Source of the DNA: Legionella qingyii
GTDB lineage: Bacteria; Pseudomonadota; Gammaproteobacteria; Legionellales; Legionellaceae
Direction of reading: 5' to 3'
DNA length: 64,000 nucleotides
NCBI RefSeq assembly: GCF_003184185.1
Contig: NZ_QHJG01000012.1
Location: 51,656 to 115,655 of the forward strand
In this document: positions 39,424 to 49,239 of the stretch, piece by piece
Layout of the letters: every line of letters begins with the position of its first letter
How positions within the stretch are numbered: position 1 is the stretch's first letter
Program-made: the position numbers and the translations under genes
The notes under the pieces: model-generated
The model's database searches: none
What the model saw: the letters and a program-made list of their open reading frames with translations, nothing else
Told to the model about the DNA's origin: nothing

Positions 39424-42249
39424 ATGTCCGCAATTCTTGATCCGGTAAATGATGTACCGCAAACCAGTCAACTGGAATTGACCGCTAATGCCCCTGGTTT
39501 ATTAAAAACTATTAAGCGCAATGGTAAAGTAGTAAATTATGATGATACGAAAATTAAAGTCGCAATTACTAAAGCATTCATTGCTGATGAAGGCGGTACA
39601 GCCTCTACCTCAGATCGTATTCATCAACAGATCGAAGATCTTACCCGTCAGATAACCCAGGTATTCAAACGTCGCTTACCCAGTGGTGGTGCAGTTCATA
39701 TTGAAGACATTCAGGATCAAGTCGAATTAGCGCTCATGCGCAGTGGTCACTACAAAGTTGCTCGCGCTTATGTATTGTATCGAGAAGAACATCGTAAAGC
39801 CCGCGAAAACGAATTAAAACAACAGGCTATTGATAGCAAAGTCTTATTAATTACCATGCCCGATGGTGAGTTAAAGCCATTAGACACAGAGCGAATGAAT
39901 ACAATTGTTGCTGAAGCATGCCGTGATTTAGAACATGTCCAAGCAGAACCTGTTATTAAAGATGCGATGCGCAATCTTTACAATCAAGCAAAATTTGAAG
40001 ACGTGCACAAAGCCCTGATCATGGCTGCTCGCACCCTGGTCGAAAAAGAGCCAAACTACACTTATGTTAGCGCTCGTTTGTTATTAGACAGTTTGCGTAT
40101 GGAAGCCCTGAGTAAATTAGAAATTCACTCAGACGCTACTTTTGATGAAATGAGCAAACTTTATCCTGCTTACTTCAAAGAATATATCGCTCATGGCATC
40201 AAACAAGGAATTTTAGACGTAAAAATGGCCGATTTTGATTTGGAAAAACTCGGCAAGGCGCTATTACCCGAGCGTGACATGAAGTTTAGTTATTTAAGTT
40301 TGCAAACATTATATGATCGTTATTTCATTCATGATCACGGGGTACGGTATGAGCTTCCTCAAGCATTTTTCATGCGTGTTGCGATGGGGTTGGCGTTACG
40401 TGAACAAGATAAAAATGAAAAAGCCATAGAGTTTTATCAATTACTGTCTTCATTTGATTATATGTCATCAACACCTACCCTGTTTAATTCAGGTACCATT
40501 AGACCTCAATTATCCAGTTGCTATTTGACCACTGTTCCCGATCATTTAGATGGAATTTACAGTGCAATCAAAGATAATGCCCTGCTTTCAAAATATGCCG
40601 GAGGTTTGGGTAATGACTGGACTCCAGTTCGCGCGATGGGCTCACATATCAAAGGCACCAATGGAAAATCACAAGGTGTAGTTCCCTTCTTAAATGTTGC
40701 TGATGCTACCGCAGTCGCAGTAAACCAAGGCGGTAAACGCAAAGGTGCTGTTTGCGCTTATCTGGAATGTTGGCATAAAGACGTCGAAGAGTTTCTGGAG
40801 CTAAGAAAAAATACCGGGGACGATCGACGTCGTACACACGATATGAATACTGCATTATGGATACCCGATTTATTTATGATGCGTGTACGTGAAAATGGGG
40901 ATTGGACTTTATTCTCTCCTGATGAAGTACCTAATTTGCATGATCAGTATGGTAAAGCGTTTGAAACACTCTATTGTGAGTATGAAGAAAAAGCGCGCCA
41001 AGGCCTCATCAAAAACACAAAAACACTATCTGCCGTCAAACTGTGGCGCAAGATGTTATCCATGCTGTTTGAAACCGGCCACCCATGGATGACCTTTAAA
41101 GATCCTTGTAACTTACGCTCGCCACAGCAACATGCTGGTGTAGTTCATAGTTCTAACCTGTGTACTGAAATTACACTCAACACTTCAGAAGAAGAAATTG
41201 CCGTATGTAATCTGGGTAGTATTAATCTTCCCGCTCACATCAAAAATGGCAAATTGGACGCTGAAAAATTAAAACGTACCATTAGAACTGCAATCCGTAT
41301 GCTGGATAATGTGGTTGATATTAACTATTATTCTGTACCTCAAGCACGTAACTCCAACTTGAAACACAGACCTATTGGTTTAGGCTTAATGGGTTTCCAA
41401 GATGCATTATATGAATTAAAAATTGATTATGCTTCTCAAGAAGCGGTTGAGTTTGCTGATTCATCTATGGAGTTAATCAGCTACTATGCAATCGAAGCAT
41501 CTTGTGATTTGGCTAAAGAACGGGGTAGTTATTCCAGTTATGAAGGTTCTTTATGGAGTAAAGGTATATTGCCAATTGATTCAATTAATCTATTGCAGCA
41601 AGCTCGCAATAAATACTTAGAACAGGATCGTTCACAACGTCTGGATTGGGAAAACTTACGCATTAAAGTTCGCACACAAGGAATGCGCAACTCCAATGTG
41701 ATGGCGATCGCACCAACAGCAACTATTTCAAATATTTGTGGTGTTTCACAATCCATTGAGCCTACATACCAAAATTTATATGTAAAATCCAATTTGTCAG
41801 GTGAATTCACTGTGGTTAATCCCTATTTGATTGCTGATTTGAAAGCATTGAATCTTTGGGATGAAGTGATGGTCAATGATTTGAAATATTTTAATGGTAG
41901 CGTCCAACCAATCAGCCGTATTCCTGCTGAATTGAAAAAGCGTTATGCGACTTCTTTTGAAATTGACCCCATGTGGTTAGTTGATGCGGCTTCTCGTCGT
42001 CAAAAATGGATCGATCAAGCACAATCACTGAATATCTACATGGCTCAACCATCAGGTAAGAAATTGGATCAACTCTATATGCATGCATGGACACGCGGAT
42101 TAAAAACCACATATTACTTACGCAGTTTAGGCGCATCCAATGCTGAGAAATCTACTGTAACTGATGGTGCACTCAATGCAGTTAAAATAATAGCTGAGGA
42201 ACCTAAGGTATGTTCCATACTCGATCCAGACTGTGAAGCGTGCCAATAA
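39424..42249 (+). CDS. nrdA: Class Ia ribonucleotide reductase, large subunit
   Basis: Reduces NDPs to dNDPs. At 941 aa it is about 180 residues longer than E. coli NrdA (761 aa). The N-terminus has an ATP-cone (about 30-130, KTIKRNGKVVNYDDTKIKVA) and a second cone-like segment (about 140-230), giving allosteric dATP control. Catalytic motifs SSCYLTTVPD, NLCTEITLNTSEEEIAVCNLGSI (split active-site Cys) and the C-terminal redox tail DPDCEACQ are visible. GGAGG precedes the ATG. It is 14 bp upstream of nrdB. Confidence 0.97.
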   Translation: MSAILDPVNDVPQTSQLELTANAPGLLKTIKRNGKVVNYDDTKIKVAITKAFIADEGGTASTSDRIHQQIEDLTRQITQVFKRRLPSGGAVHIEDIQDQVELALMRSGHYKVARAYVLYREEHRKARENELKQQAIDSKVLLITMPDGELKPLDTERMNTIVAEACRDLEHVQAEPVIKDAMRNLYNQAKFEDVHKALIMAARTLVEKEPNYTYVSARLLLDSLRMEALSKLEIHSDATFDEMSKLYPAYFKEYIAHGIKQGILDVKMADFDLEKLGKALLPERDMKFSYLSLQTLYDRYFIHDHGVRYELPQAFFMRVAMGLALREQDKNEKAIEFYQLLSSFDYMSSTPTLFNSGTIRPQLSSCYLTTVPDHLDGIYSAIKDNALLSKYAGGLGNDWTPVRAMGSHIKGTNGKSQGVVPFLNVADATAVAVNQGGKRKGAVCAYLECWHKDVEEFLELRKNTGDDRRRTHDMNTALWIPDLFMMRVRENGDWTLFSPDEVPNLHDQYGKAFETLYCEYEEKARQGLIKNTKTLSAVKLWRKMLSMLFETGHPWMTFKDPCNLRSPQQHAGVVHSSNLCTEITLNTSEEEIAVCNLGSINLPAHIKNGKLDAEKLKRTIRTAIRMLDNVVDINYYSVPQARNSNLKHRPIGLGLMGFQDALYELKIDYASQEAVEFADSSMELISYYAIEASCDLAKERGSYSSYEGSLWSKGILPIDSINLLQQARNKYLEQDRSQRLDWENLRIKVRTQGMRNSNVMAIAPTATISNICGVSQSIEPTYQNLYVKSNLSGEFTVVNPYLIADLKALNLWDEVMVNDLKYFNGSVQPISRIPAELKKRYATSFEIDPMWLVDAASRRQKWIDQAQSLNIYMAQPSGKKLDQLYMHAWTRGLKTTYYLRSLGASNAEKSTVTDGALNAVKIIAEEPKVCSILDPDCEACQ

Positions 42250-42263
42250 TCAGGAGAATTTAA

Positions 42264-43364
42264 ATGTCAGAAAACATAATACAACACCAAGATATAATTC
42301 ATACTGGTGCAACTGGATACGAACCACTCGAAATGGGGGCCGCGCGCATTCATGTTGATGATAAACGCATCATTAACTGCCGTGCAGACTTAAATCAGCT
42401 CGTTCCGTTTAAATATAAATGGGCATGGGACAAGTATTTAACCGCTTGTGCTAACCACTGGATGCCTAATGAAATCAATATGAGCGCTGACGTAGCGCTC
42501 TGGAAAGATCCTAACGGCCTTACAGAAGCGGAACGTTTGATAATCAAGCGTAACTTGGGATTTTTCTCAACAGCAGATTCGCTAGTTGCCAATAATCTGG
42601 TACTCGCTGTTTACAGACATATTACGAATCCTGAATGCAGACAATACTTGTTACGCCAGGCCTTCGAAGAAGCACTGCATACTCATGCGTATCAATACGT
42701 TATTGAGAGCTTAGGCCTTGATGAAGCGGAAGTTTTTAATATGTACCGTGAAATTCCATCTGTAGCGACTAAAGCAGCCTGGGCACTACCCTTTACTCAA
42801 AGCTTGGGTGATGAAACATTCCACACTGGTACTGTAGCAAATGATCAGCGTTTGTTACGCGACTTAATTGCCTTCTATGTAATCTTTGAAGGAATCTTTT
42901 TCTATGTTGGTTTCACACAAATTCTCTCCATGGGTCGTCGTAATAAAATGGTAGGAACTTCAGAGCAATTTCAATACATTCTACGTGATGAGTCCATGCA
43001 CATGAATTTTGGTATTGATGTCATCAACCAAATTAAGATTGAGAACCCACACTTGTGGACACCTGAATTTAAAGAAGAAATGATTCAACTAATTCGCCAA
43101 GGTGTAGCATTGGAATATCAATATGCTAAGGACACTATGCCTCAAGGCATCCTGGGAATGAACGCCGAAATGTTTGAAGAGTACTTGCACTTCATTGCTA
43201 ACCGTCGTTTAAACCAAATTGGCTTGCCAGAGCAATATCCTGGAGCTACAAACCCATTCCCATGGATGAGTGAAATGATGGACTTGAAAAAAGAGAAAAA
43301 TTTCTTTGAAACTCGTGTCATTGAATATCAAGCGGGCGGCACACTAAGCTGGGATGATGAATAG
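42264..43364 (+). CDS. nrdB: Class Ia ribonucleotide reductase, small subunit
   Basis: Diiron-tyrosyl radical subunit, 366 aa, partner of NrdA. Iron-ligand motifs EEALHTHAY and DESMHMNFG are visible, along with the [13 protein letters not shown] helix. The C-terminal region binds NrdA. A GGAGA site lies upstream. Downstream is a hairpin at 43398-43429. Confidence 0.96.
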   Translation: MSENIIQHQDIIHTGATGYEPLEMGAARIHVDDKRIINCRADLNQLVPFKYKWAWDKYLTACANHWMPNEINMSADVALWKDPNGLTEAERLIIKRNLGFFSTADSLVANNLVLAVYRHITNPECRQYLLRQAFEEALHTHAYQYVIESLGLDEAEVFNMYREIPSVATKAAWALPFTQSLGDETFHTGTVANDQRLLRDLIAFYVIFEGIFFYVGFTQILSMGRRNKMVGTSEQFQYILRDESMHMNFGIDVINQIKIENPHLWTPEFKEEMIQLIRQGVALEYQYAKDTMPQGILGMNAEMFEEYLHFIANRRLNQIGLPEQYPGATNPFPWMSEMMDLKKEKNFFETRVIEYQAGGTLSWDDE

Positions 43365-43397
43365 CGGTAATTTAAAATTAGTTGGATAATCTCCTAT

Positions 43398-43429
43398 ACC
43401 TGTGTAAGGGTTTTAACCCTTACCAGGTA
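43398..43429 (+). terminator. Hairpin downstream of nrdB
   Basis: ACCTGTGTAAGGGTT pairs with AACCCTTACCAGGT with small internal mismatches, 34 bp after the nrdB stop; no strong T-run. The rest of 43430-43664 is AT-rich leader DNA of the next gene; I see no ORF in it. Confidence 0.6.
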
Positions 43430-43664
43430 ATAAATCATATAAATTCCATCAAACAAACTATCCTTGTTTTCTTTCATCCTTAAATAATTGTACAAAAAAC
43501 TTATTCTGTTTTATAAGAAAATCTATAAGAAAAAAATAAAGATGACATTTTTCTTCCCTATAGTAGAATCTTAAATCAGTCGAAAATGCAATTTCGACAA
43601 TTACTCAAAAAATACATTTCAATTCAAATTCATTTTAATTTGGTACAACACATGAGGTGACGAA

Positions 43665-44183
43665 ATGGCCAAGAAGAATAAACAACAGGAAGATGATACT
43701 AATTATAGCTTTTTGCTCAAATGCATGGCGGCGTTCTCTGCTGCTGCAATAGCCACAGCAGGAGTTATTGCTGCAGTATCACTAAAATCAGCTGCAGTAG
43801 CAACAACTGCGCTAGCAGCGAAAACATTACTCGCATCAGCTTTTATTTTTACACCAGTATTACCCATTGCCCTTTTTGCAATTGGACTTATGCTCGTGGT
43901 ACCTTTTTTATTTGGTTGTAACAATAATACTTATACTACAGTAAGAACGACTACTCCCGGATACAGGAGTTATGGAAGTTATAGTTTTTACACTCCTTCT
44001 TCTGTTTATAATGGCTTTCCTTATTCTGATTATGGTACAGGGACCGTTTATGCAAGTACCGCTCACTCACATGGACATCCTACTAGCGGAACAGTTCATG
44101 GACATAGCAGCAGTCATGTGCATGGACATGGTGACAGTCATGTGCACGGACATGGTGGTAGTCATGTACATGGCCACTTTTAA
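43665..44183 (+). CDS. Membrane protein with His-rich C-terminal repeats, unknown function
   Basis: 172-aa protein not recognised. Two long hydrophobic, Ala-rich segments (about 14-45 and 50-85) predict a membrane hairpin. A Tyr/Ser-rich linker (about 90-130) follows, then a His-rich tail (about 132-171) built of SHVHGHGx units encoded by 24-bp DNA repeats at 44112-44180. The tail could bind Ni, Zn or Cu. The ATG has a GAGGTGA site. Monocistronic: hairpins lie on both sides. Confidence 0.75.
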   Translation: MAKKNKQQEDDTNYSFLLKCMAAFSAAAIATAGVIAAVSLKSAAVATTALAAKTLLASAFIFTPVLPIALFAIGLMLVVPFLFGCNNNTYTTVRTTTPGYRSYGSYSFYTPSSVYNGFPYSDYGTGTVYASTAHSHGHPTSGTVHGHSSSHVHGHGDSHVHGHGGSHVHGHF

Positions 44184-44190
44184 TCAGCCT

Positions 44191-44210
44191 TTCCCTCATT
44201 TTTGAGGGAA
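44191..44210. terminator. Hairpin after His-rich membrane protein gene
   Basis: TTCCCTCA, a TTTT loop, then TGAGGGAA, 7 bp past the stop; only weak A/T flanks. Confidence 0.65.
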
Positions 44211-44342
44211 AATTAAAACAGTTAATCTCATTGATTTTGTTCACTACTTATATGAAACCCAAGTGCAAAGATTGAGTTTTGCTCATTTTGAACTCCTGGG
44301 TTCCACTTTACTGCACTCAGGGTACAACACTCAGAACTTAGT

Positions 44343-45128
44343 TTACTGAGTCAATGATATTAATTTCTGTTTCGCTATTTCTCTTGCACGCTTCCCCGTT
44401 GAATAATCAGGCGTAGCATCATCTTCTATGTATTGAGCAAACGAAATAGTATGTGAATCCTTCTCTATCCAGCCAACAAACCATCCTAGTTGCTTGTCCT
44501 GATTACGTGAACCATCTTTCTTGAAGGGATTCCCTGCCCCAGTTTTACCATACAACTTCCAGCCTCCTGGCAAATTCTCAATAAATAGAAGGTCACGAGT
44601 CATTTGCATGGAAAAACGACTTACAGGCAACTTGTTTTGAGTTAAGGCAGATAAAAACTCAACTTGTTCCTGTGGTGAGATTTGCAATGAACTTGACAGC
44701 CAAGCGCGAACCAATCCATTATTCATACCCTTATCACCAGAAACATCCTGATTTCCATAATTAAGAACCTGCATATAATGTTTAAATTGCTCCATTCCTA
44801 ATTTTTGCGTAATAAGCTGACTGTACCAAACGCAACTGTGCTGTATCCAAGTGGTTGGATTATGTGGCTGTTTCCAAACATCCAGCCAATCATTGTATCC
44901 TTGTTTGAAAGGCCATTCAGGATGAGTTTTATCGATTAATATGCCCTTATCAAACCCCATTAAACTGATTGCAATTTTAAAAGTTGAGCAAGGTGAATGG
45001 CGCTCCGTACATAGCCCTTCTTGTTTTAGCGTGACGTTGTTCTCTTTTGCTATAAAGCAGTTATTATTGGCAAAAACCACTGAATTAATTGCAAGAGAAG
45101 CAATAAAAAAAACAATACATTTTTTCAT
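44343..45128 (-). CDS. Class D beta-lactamase (OXA type)
   Basis: Periplasmic serine beta-lactamase, 261 aa. Motifs: signal peptide ending VFA; nucleophile Ser48 with Lys51 in CSTFK; SCV in the SxV position; NYGNQD (YGN motif); and YGKTGAG near the C-terminus. Related Legionella enzymes are LoxA and OXA-29; the exact variant is unknown. The ATG at 45128 is 1 bp past the upstream ABC transporter stop, so it is almost certainly cotranscribed. A longer in-frame start at 45188 would overlap that gene. Confidence 0.93.
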   Translation of the reverse strand: MKKCIVFFIASLAINSVVFANNNCFIAKENNVTLKQEGLCTERHSPCSTFKIAISLMGFDKGILIDKTHPEWPFKQGYNDWLDVWKQPHNPTTWIQHSCVWYSQLITQKLGMEQFKHYMQVLNYGNQDVSGDKGMNNGLVRAWLSSSLQISPQEQVEFLSALTQNKLPVSRFSMQMTRDLLFIENLPGGWKLYGKTGAGNPFKKDGSRNQDKQLGWFVGWIEKDSHTISFAQYIEDDATPDYSTGKRAREIAKQKLISLTQ

Positions 45129-45129
45129 T

Positions 45130-46914
45130 TTATAAAACCATCCCATTAACTTGACTATCCCAAAGCATTTTGAAGTAACTCTCTTCATTATTTACCAATT
45201 CGGTAAAAGTACCTTCTTCGATAATAACTCCCCCTTCCATCACTACAATTCGATCCATATGGCGAATGGTAGAAAGACGATGGGCGATTGCTATGACTGT
45301 AGCATTATTTTGCTCCAGCATGGCATTAATCGATCGTTGAATTTCGTGTTCTGAAAGTGTATCTAGACTTGAGGTCGCCTCATCAAGAACTACAATGGAT
45401 GCATTTTTTAAAAATGCTCGTGCAATCGCAATGCGTTGACGCTGGCCACCTGAAAGTTTTACCCCGCGCTCACCAACCAACGTATCATATTTCTCCGGTA
45501 GAGATTCGATAAAATCATCAATATTAGCCATTTCAGCTGCTCGTTTTATCTCTGCTTGCGTTGCATTCTCTTTTGCATAACCAATATTTTCACCAATAGA
45601 GCGGTGAAAAAGCATAATATCTTGGGGTATAAGAGCAATTTGTTGGCGCAAAGAATCTGAAGTAATCTCTGAAATCGGCTTATCATCAATCAAAATTTGT
45701 CCATCAGTAGGTCTGAAGTTTTTTAACAATAACGAAATTAATGTTGATTTACCTGCACCAGAGTGCCCTACCAAACCAATCTTCTCACCGGGTTTGATGA
45801 GTAAATTAAGATTTTTAAATACAAAAGAAGCTCCCTCGCGATATGCAAAAGAAAGTTGTTTAAACTCAATTTCCCCTTGATTTATCTGATATGCTTGTGC
45901 AGGAGGCACATCTACTTCATCATGAGGCATAGCTAAAATACCAAATGACGATTTGAAATCTCCTATTTCTTTTAAAAAGGTACAAAGACTACTCATCAGC
46001 GACCATAAATCGAACGAAATGGTAATGGCAGTGAGCATAACAAATAAAAAATCTCCTGTAGAAATCTCACCATGAATACGCAGATAAATCATAAAAATAA
46101 AAACCGCAATCAGCATGAACCAATACAGCACTGATCCGACTATATTGAATTTAAAATCATACTGATAAAGTTCAATTTGCCGAGGCACAAAATCAGCCGA
46201 CATCAGCTCATTAACACGTCGATGTTCAGCTCGTCGTTTTGCGAAATAAAACAAAGAGAAAATATTGGTAATATTATCTGAGAAAGCACCTATAACCTGA
46301 TGTTTGCTCTCAGCCATATTATTAGAAAGCTGATTCAGTTTAAGCGCCATAGGCAGCATAATTGCCATAACTAATACACACCAGGCCAGCATAAAACAAA
46401 ACACACTAAAATTAACTACCAATAAAACAAAAACAGAAACAACAACTACACAAAAATGTTTTCCAACAACATGATGGAGATTAGCGAAAACACTATCATA
46501 TCCATCCAAAAGGCCTTTTAACTTACTAATGACCGTACCACTGGGCGTATTTTGAAAATAATTATAGGAATGATGTTGGACATAATCATAAGCAGATGAC
46601 AATAATCTTTGCCGAGCATAAGGCTCAGCTTTCCACTCCGCAAAATCACTAATTCGCCAAACTACATCCAGTACAATTTGCGCTGTAATAAATAGTACAA
46701 TAGGAAACACCAATTGATGATATGAAGTAATCGTCTCGCTGGAAAACGCGTCCACCAGAAGCTTAAACGAATAGTTATTAGCAAAAATATAAATTGCAGT
46801 GAGCACCGGCGCCTGAAACATTAACACATACCACCAACGATAAGGCTTAATGACCTGCCATAAAAAATTCCAGGCTGAATGAAATGGATATTTTATATCT
46901 GAAGTGTCCATCAT
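45130..46914 (-). CDS. ABC exporter, fused permease and ATPase
   Basis: Half-transporter of 594 aa: six TM helices (about 25-320), then the nucleotide-binding domain with Walker A GHSGAGKST, signature LSGGQRQR, Walker B/D-loop VLDEATSSLD and H-loop AIAHRLST. Likely a homodimeric lipid, peptide or drug exporter; substrate unknown. It immediately precedes the class D beta-lactamase, so an association with the envelope or antibiotic response is plausible but unproven. An adjacent ATG at 46911 is an alternative start. Confidence 0.92.
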   Translation of the reverse strand: MMDTSDIKYPFHSAWNFLWQVIKPYRWWYVLMFQAPVLTAIYIFANNYSFKLLVDAFSSETITSYHQLVFPIVLFITAQIVLDVVWRISDFAEWKAEPYARQRLLSSAYDYVQHHSYNYFQNTPSGTVISKLKGLLDGYDSVFANLHHVVGKHFCVVVVSVFVLLVVNFSVFCFMLAWCVLVMAIMLPMALKLNQLSNNMAESKHQVIGAFSDNITNIFSLFYFAKRRAEHRRVNELMSADFVPRQIELYQYDFKFNIVGSVLYWFMLIAVFIFMIYLRIHGEISTGDFLFVMLTAITISFDLWSLMSSLCTFLKEIGDFKSSFGILAMPHDEVDVPPAQAYQINQGEIEFKQLSFAYREGASFVFKNLNLLIKPGEKIGLVGHSGAGKSTLISLLLKNFRPTDGQILIDDKPISEITSDSLRQQIALIPQDIMLFHRSIGENIGYAKENATQAEIKRAAEMANIDDFIESLPEKYDTLVGERGVKLSGGQRQRIAIARAFLKNASIVVLDEATSSLDTLSEHEIQRSINAMLEQNNATVIAIAHRLSTIRHMDRIVVMEGGVIIEEGTFTELVNNEESYFKMLWDSQVNGMVL

Positions 46915-47075
46915 GCATGCTCAAAGTAAAAGGTCGACGAGTATATCACATTGAGCCTACAAAATGCTCATAATTAACTCATTCTTAATGATAAATTTCA
47001 AAATGAAAATTTAATTTTCCGCAGTGGAAGTTGAGATTTTTTAATGATAACGGTAGACTTATGACGTTAATTAAA

Positions 47076-47152
47076 GTCCCGGTGGCACAGCTGGATAGCG
47101 CAGCCCCCTCCTAAGGGGCAGGTCGGAGGTTCAAATCCTCTCCGGGACGCCA
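47076..47152 (+). tRNA. tRNA-Arg(CCT)
   Basis: 77-nt cloverleaf: acceptor GTCCCGG/CCGGGAC with discriminator G and encoded CCA. The anticodon loop CTCCTAA is closed by CCCC/GGGG (anticodon CCT), and the T-arm is GGAGG-TTCAAAT-CCTCT. Its last 46 nt are duplicated at 59721-59766, so it is the integration target of the downstream element and remains intact. Confidence 0.95.
47107..47152 (+). other. attL: 46-bp attachment repeat within tRNA-Arg
   Basis: Identical over 46 bp to 59721-59766, running from the anticodon loop to the CCA end. The flanking bases differ on both sides, defining the core exactly. Confidence 0.92.
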
Positions 47153-47194
47153 ATGAAATCAAAGAGTTAATGATTTATAGTTTAAATAATTAAG

Positions 47195-47229
47195 ATGTTA
47201 TATTTTGCAGGTGCCTAGATGGGTACCTT
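47195..47229. repeat. Candidate integrase arm-type sites, left end
   Basis: ATGTTATATTTTGCA (47195-47209) followed by GGTGCCTA and GGTACCTT spaced 12 bp apart (47210-47229). Matching sequences occur beside the right attachment site at 59582-59601 and 59660-59674. Confidence 0.55.
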
Positions 47230-47258
47230 AAAATTAAATATTACTTTCTGAAGCCCAT

Positions 47259-47897
47259 ATGATCATATTAAAAGTATTATCCAGCCCAGTAACTAGTAAT
47301 CTTTTATCTGCAACAACAATTATTCTAGTAATTTATGGTTACACTCAATGGAAAAAAATTTACATAGCAGAAAGACAATCAAATAATTTTCTTAACATTG
47401 CTATGGATATTAATAGACTATACTTTTCTATCCTGGAACAGAGGCAGCCTGAATTCAGACCAAGCCATAATGATGATTTTATTAAGTATATTGATGATTA
47501 TAAAATTCCCCCTCTTATGGAAATAGCGAAACAAGCGTATGTCATATCAAAAGAGATAAGTATTTTAGAAAAGACCCTAACCCTTCCCAAGAAAAATGAT
47601 CAGAGCCTAACTTTATCAAGTTTATATTATCAGTATATTATCAAAGAGATAATAAAAAAAATCACTCTTAACATACATCTGTATTATGCTGATAAAAAGA
47701 GGAAACAAGAACAATTAGATCCAACACAAACCGAGCTATACAAATTTTTATATCCATCCTCATTTGCAGTTGATCCCAATCAATATGAGTTTGACGATAA
47801 AACAGGATTGAATATCATAAAAGACGATTTTTATGAGGTAATCATTACAGGATTTAATAGTGTATTATCAGCATTAGATAACCTATTGATTAAATAA
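47259..47897 (+). CDS. Unknown protein with N-terminal membrane anchor
   Basis: 212-aa protein not recognised. A single TM (about residues 13-30, SATTIILVIYGYTQW) is followed by a Lys/Glu-rich helical cytoplasmic-type domain. It lies just inside attL and ends exactly where a tRNA-Thr-like remnant begins. It might be cargo of an older insertion rather than of the satellite. Confidence 0.65.
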   Translation: MIILKVLSSPVTSNLLSATTIILVIYGYTQWKKIYIAERQSNNFLNIAMDINRLYFSILEQRQPEFRPSHNDDFIKYIDDYKIPPLMEIAKQAYVISKEISILEKTLTLPKKNDQSLTLSSLYYQYIIKEIIKKITLNIHLYYADKKRKQEQLDPTQTELYKFLYPSSFAVDPNQYEFDDKTGLNIIKDDFYEVIITGFNSVLSALDNLLIK

Positions 47898-47945
47898 ATG
47901 ATTCGTAATCAAAAGGTCGTGTGTTCGATTCACATCAGCGGCACA
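47898..47945 (+). other. tRNA-Thr(CGT) 3'-half remnant, probable old attachment site
   Basis: ATTCGTAAT loop region, AAGGTCGT variable segment, T-arm GTGTG-TTCGATT-CACAT and acceptor end CAGCGGCAC resemble the 3' half of tRNA-Thr(CGT). The 5' half is absent and the anticodon stem is mispaired, so no tRNA is made. Such 3' fragments are typical att cores of tRNA-targeting integrases. Confidence 0.7.
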
Positions 47946-48118
47946 AAAAAAAGCTTAATAATCAATGAAATAATGAAATTTTTAAATATTATGTTTTTGT
48001 GCTACCTCGGTACTACCTTTTGAAAATTTTTAATAGTTCCTCTGAATTGGTATTGAGTCTAGATGTGACTTAAATAATGGGCATATGGCATTCATGCATA
48101 TATAATGAGTGATTATGA

Positions 48119-48976
48119 ATGCTCAAAGGAAATAAGTTGAGAACTGCCTTTATAGAAACCTCTGCAATTAACTGGTTTTATAAAAATCAATTTAATGCTG
48201 TCAGTGCTAATAAGCTACTTGCATCAAAAAACTTGATACCGGTCGTTGGTATGGATACCATTTATGAATTGGCACGTTGCTTTACAGTTGAATATGAGAA
48301 AGCTGTCAATCTTTTTAATTTTCTAAAACAACTAAAACCTGTATATAGCTGCCAAAGAAAAGTTTTATATGAACAAGAACTTAATAATCTAATGCAGGGT
48401 AGTAGTGTTGATCCTCTCTTGGGATATTATACCGAAGAAATATTAACTGATCGGATCAAACACTATTCAATGGGTATTTTTGATAAAACTCATGAGGAAT
48501 TTATCATTGGAAGACAATTTTTTTGGGACGACTGCAGAGAAAAATTATGGAGTCCAGAAAATATTAAACGAAATAAAGGATTAACATTACAAGCTTATTT
48601 GACGCATTGCTTTAAGCAAATTGAAATAACTCCCTTGATATTACAAAAATGGATAGAAGAATTAACCGGAAAAATTTTGTCAAAAGACAATATTGCAACT
48701 CTTCTTAAAAAGCTGAATACACTTCCGGCATTGCGAACAGCATTATATTCCCAGTTTTATTTGAATTTTTTAATCATACGAAATCAAGCTACACCACGCG
48801 AAGATAGATTTACAGATAGCCTTCAAGTAATCGCTGCCTCGTATTTTTCTGTGATTATTAGCCACGATAATTATCTTCTCAATACTTTATTACCCTCTCT
48901 TAATCCCGATCAATTAGGGGAAAATATATCGAGTTTAGTCGATTCTGTTCATGGTGAACTGTGCGCAGTTGATTAA
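48119..48976 (+). CDS. PIN-domain-like protein, candidate nuclease cargo
   Basis: 285-aa protein without a confident family. Order of acidic motifs fits a divergent PIN nuclease: FIETSAINWFY (about 11-21), an acidic MDTIYELAR helix (about 44-52), and DSLQVIAASYFSVIISHDNYLL (about 234-255), resembling the D-x(n)-IAA...D core. The middle (about 60-220) is a long helical insert. Start uncertain: ATG 48119, or TTG 48137 with AAAGGA 6 nt upstream. It faces the nuclease-like gene tail to tail. PIN identity is inference. Confidence 0.65.
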   Translation: MLKGNKLRTAFIETSAINWFYKNQFNAVSANKLLASKNLIPVVGMDTIYELARCFTVEYEKAVNLFNFLKQLKPVYSCQRKVLYEQELNNLMQGSSVDPLLGYYTEEILTDRIKHYSMGIFDKTHEEFIIGRQFFWDDCREKLWSPENIKRNKGLTLQAYLTHCFKQIEITPLILQKWIEELTGKILSKDNIATLLKKLNTLPALRTALYSQFYLNFLIIRNQATPREDRFTDSLQVIAASYFSVIISHDNYLLNTLLPSLNPDQLGENISSLVDSVHGELCAVD

Positions 48977-49010
48977 AAATATTGATATCTAAACCTTTGA
49001 CTAGCTATTT

Positions 49011-49239
49011 AAGCAGCACTTTTTGTATTTTTTTCCACTGCCACAGGGACAAAGAGAGTTTCTTCCTGTTTTTTTCTTTTTAGTGGGGGTTGGCTTGGTT
49101 TCGCTATCAATTAATCCCTCTATATTACGATCATATTCCCAAGGAAATTCTATATAACTTGCGGTATTAATTAGATGATCGGAATTATTACATAGTATGC
49201 CTAATCCGATTGATTTATTGGCTTTATGACGGTATTTTT
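49011..49239 (-). pseudogene. Detached SEC-C tail, out of frame with upstream gene
   Basis: In the -1 frame relative to 49201-51156 the sequence stays open across the gene end to a stop at 49011. It encodes [11 protein letters not shown], then an acidic stretch, a KKKK linker and [16 protein letters not shown], a textbook SEC-C zinc motif. This frame has no ATG, GTG or TTG start. Adding one A to the A5 run (49235-49239) would fuse it to the upstream protein, giving about 717 aa. Confidence 0.75.

Noticed and set aside
44112..44180. Short regular repeats resembling a CRISPR-like array
   Set aside because: 24-bp period in frame with a His-rich protein tail; no spacers and no cas genes.
47898..47945. 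Functional tRNA-Thr
   Set aside because: No 5' half and a broken anticodon stem.
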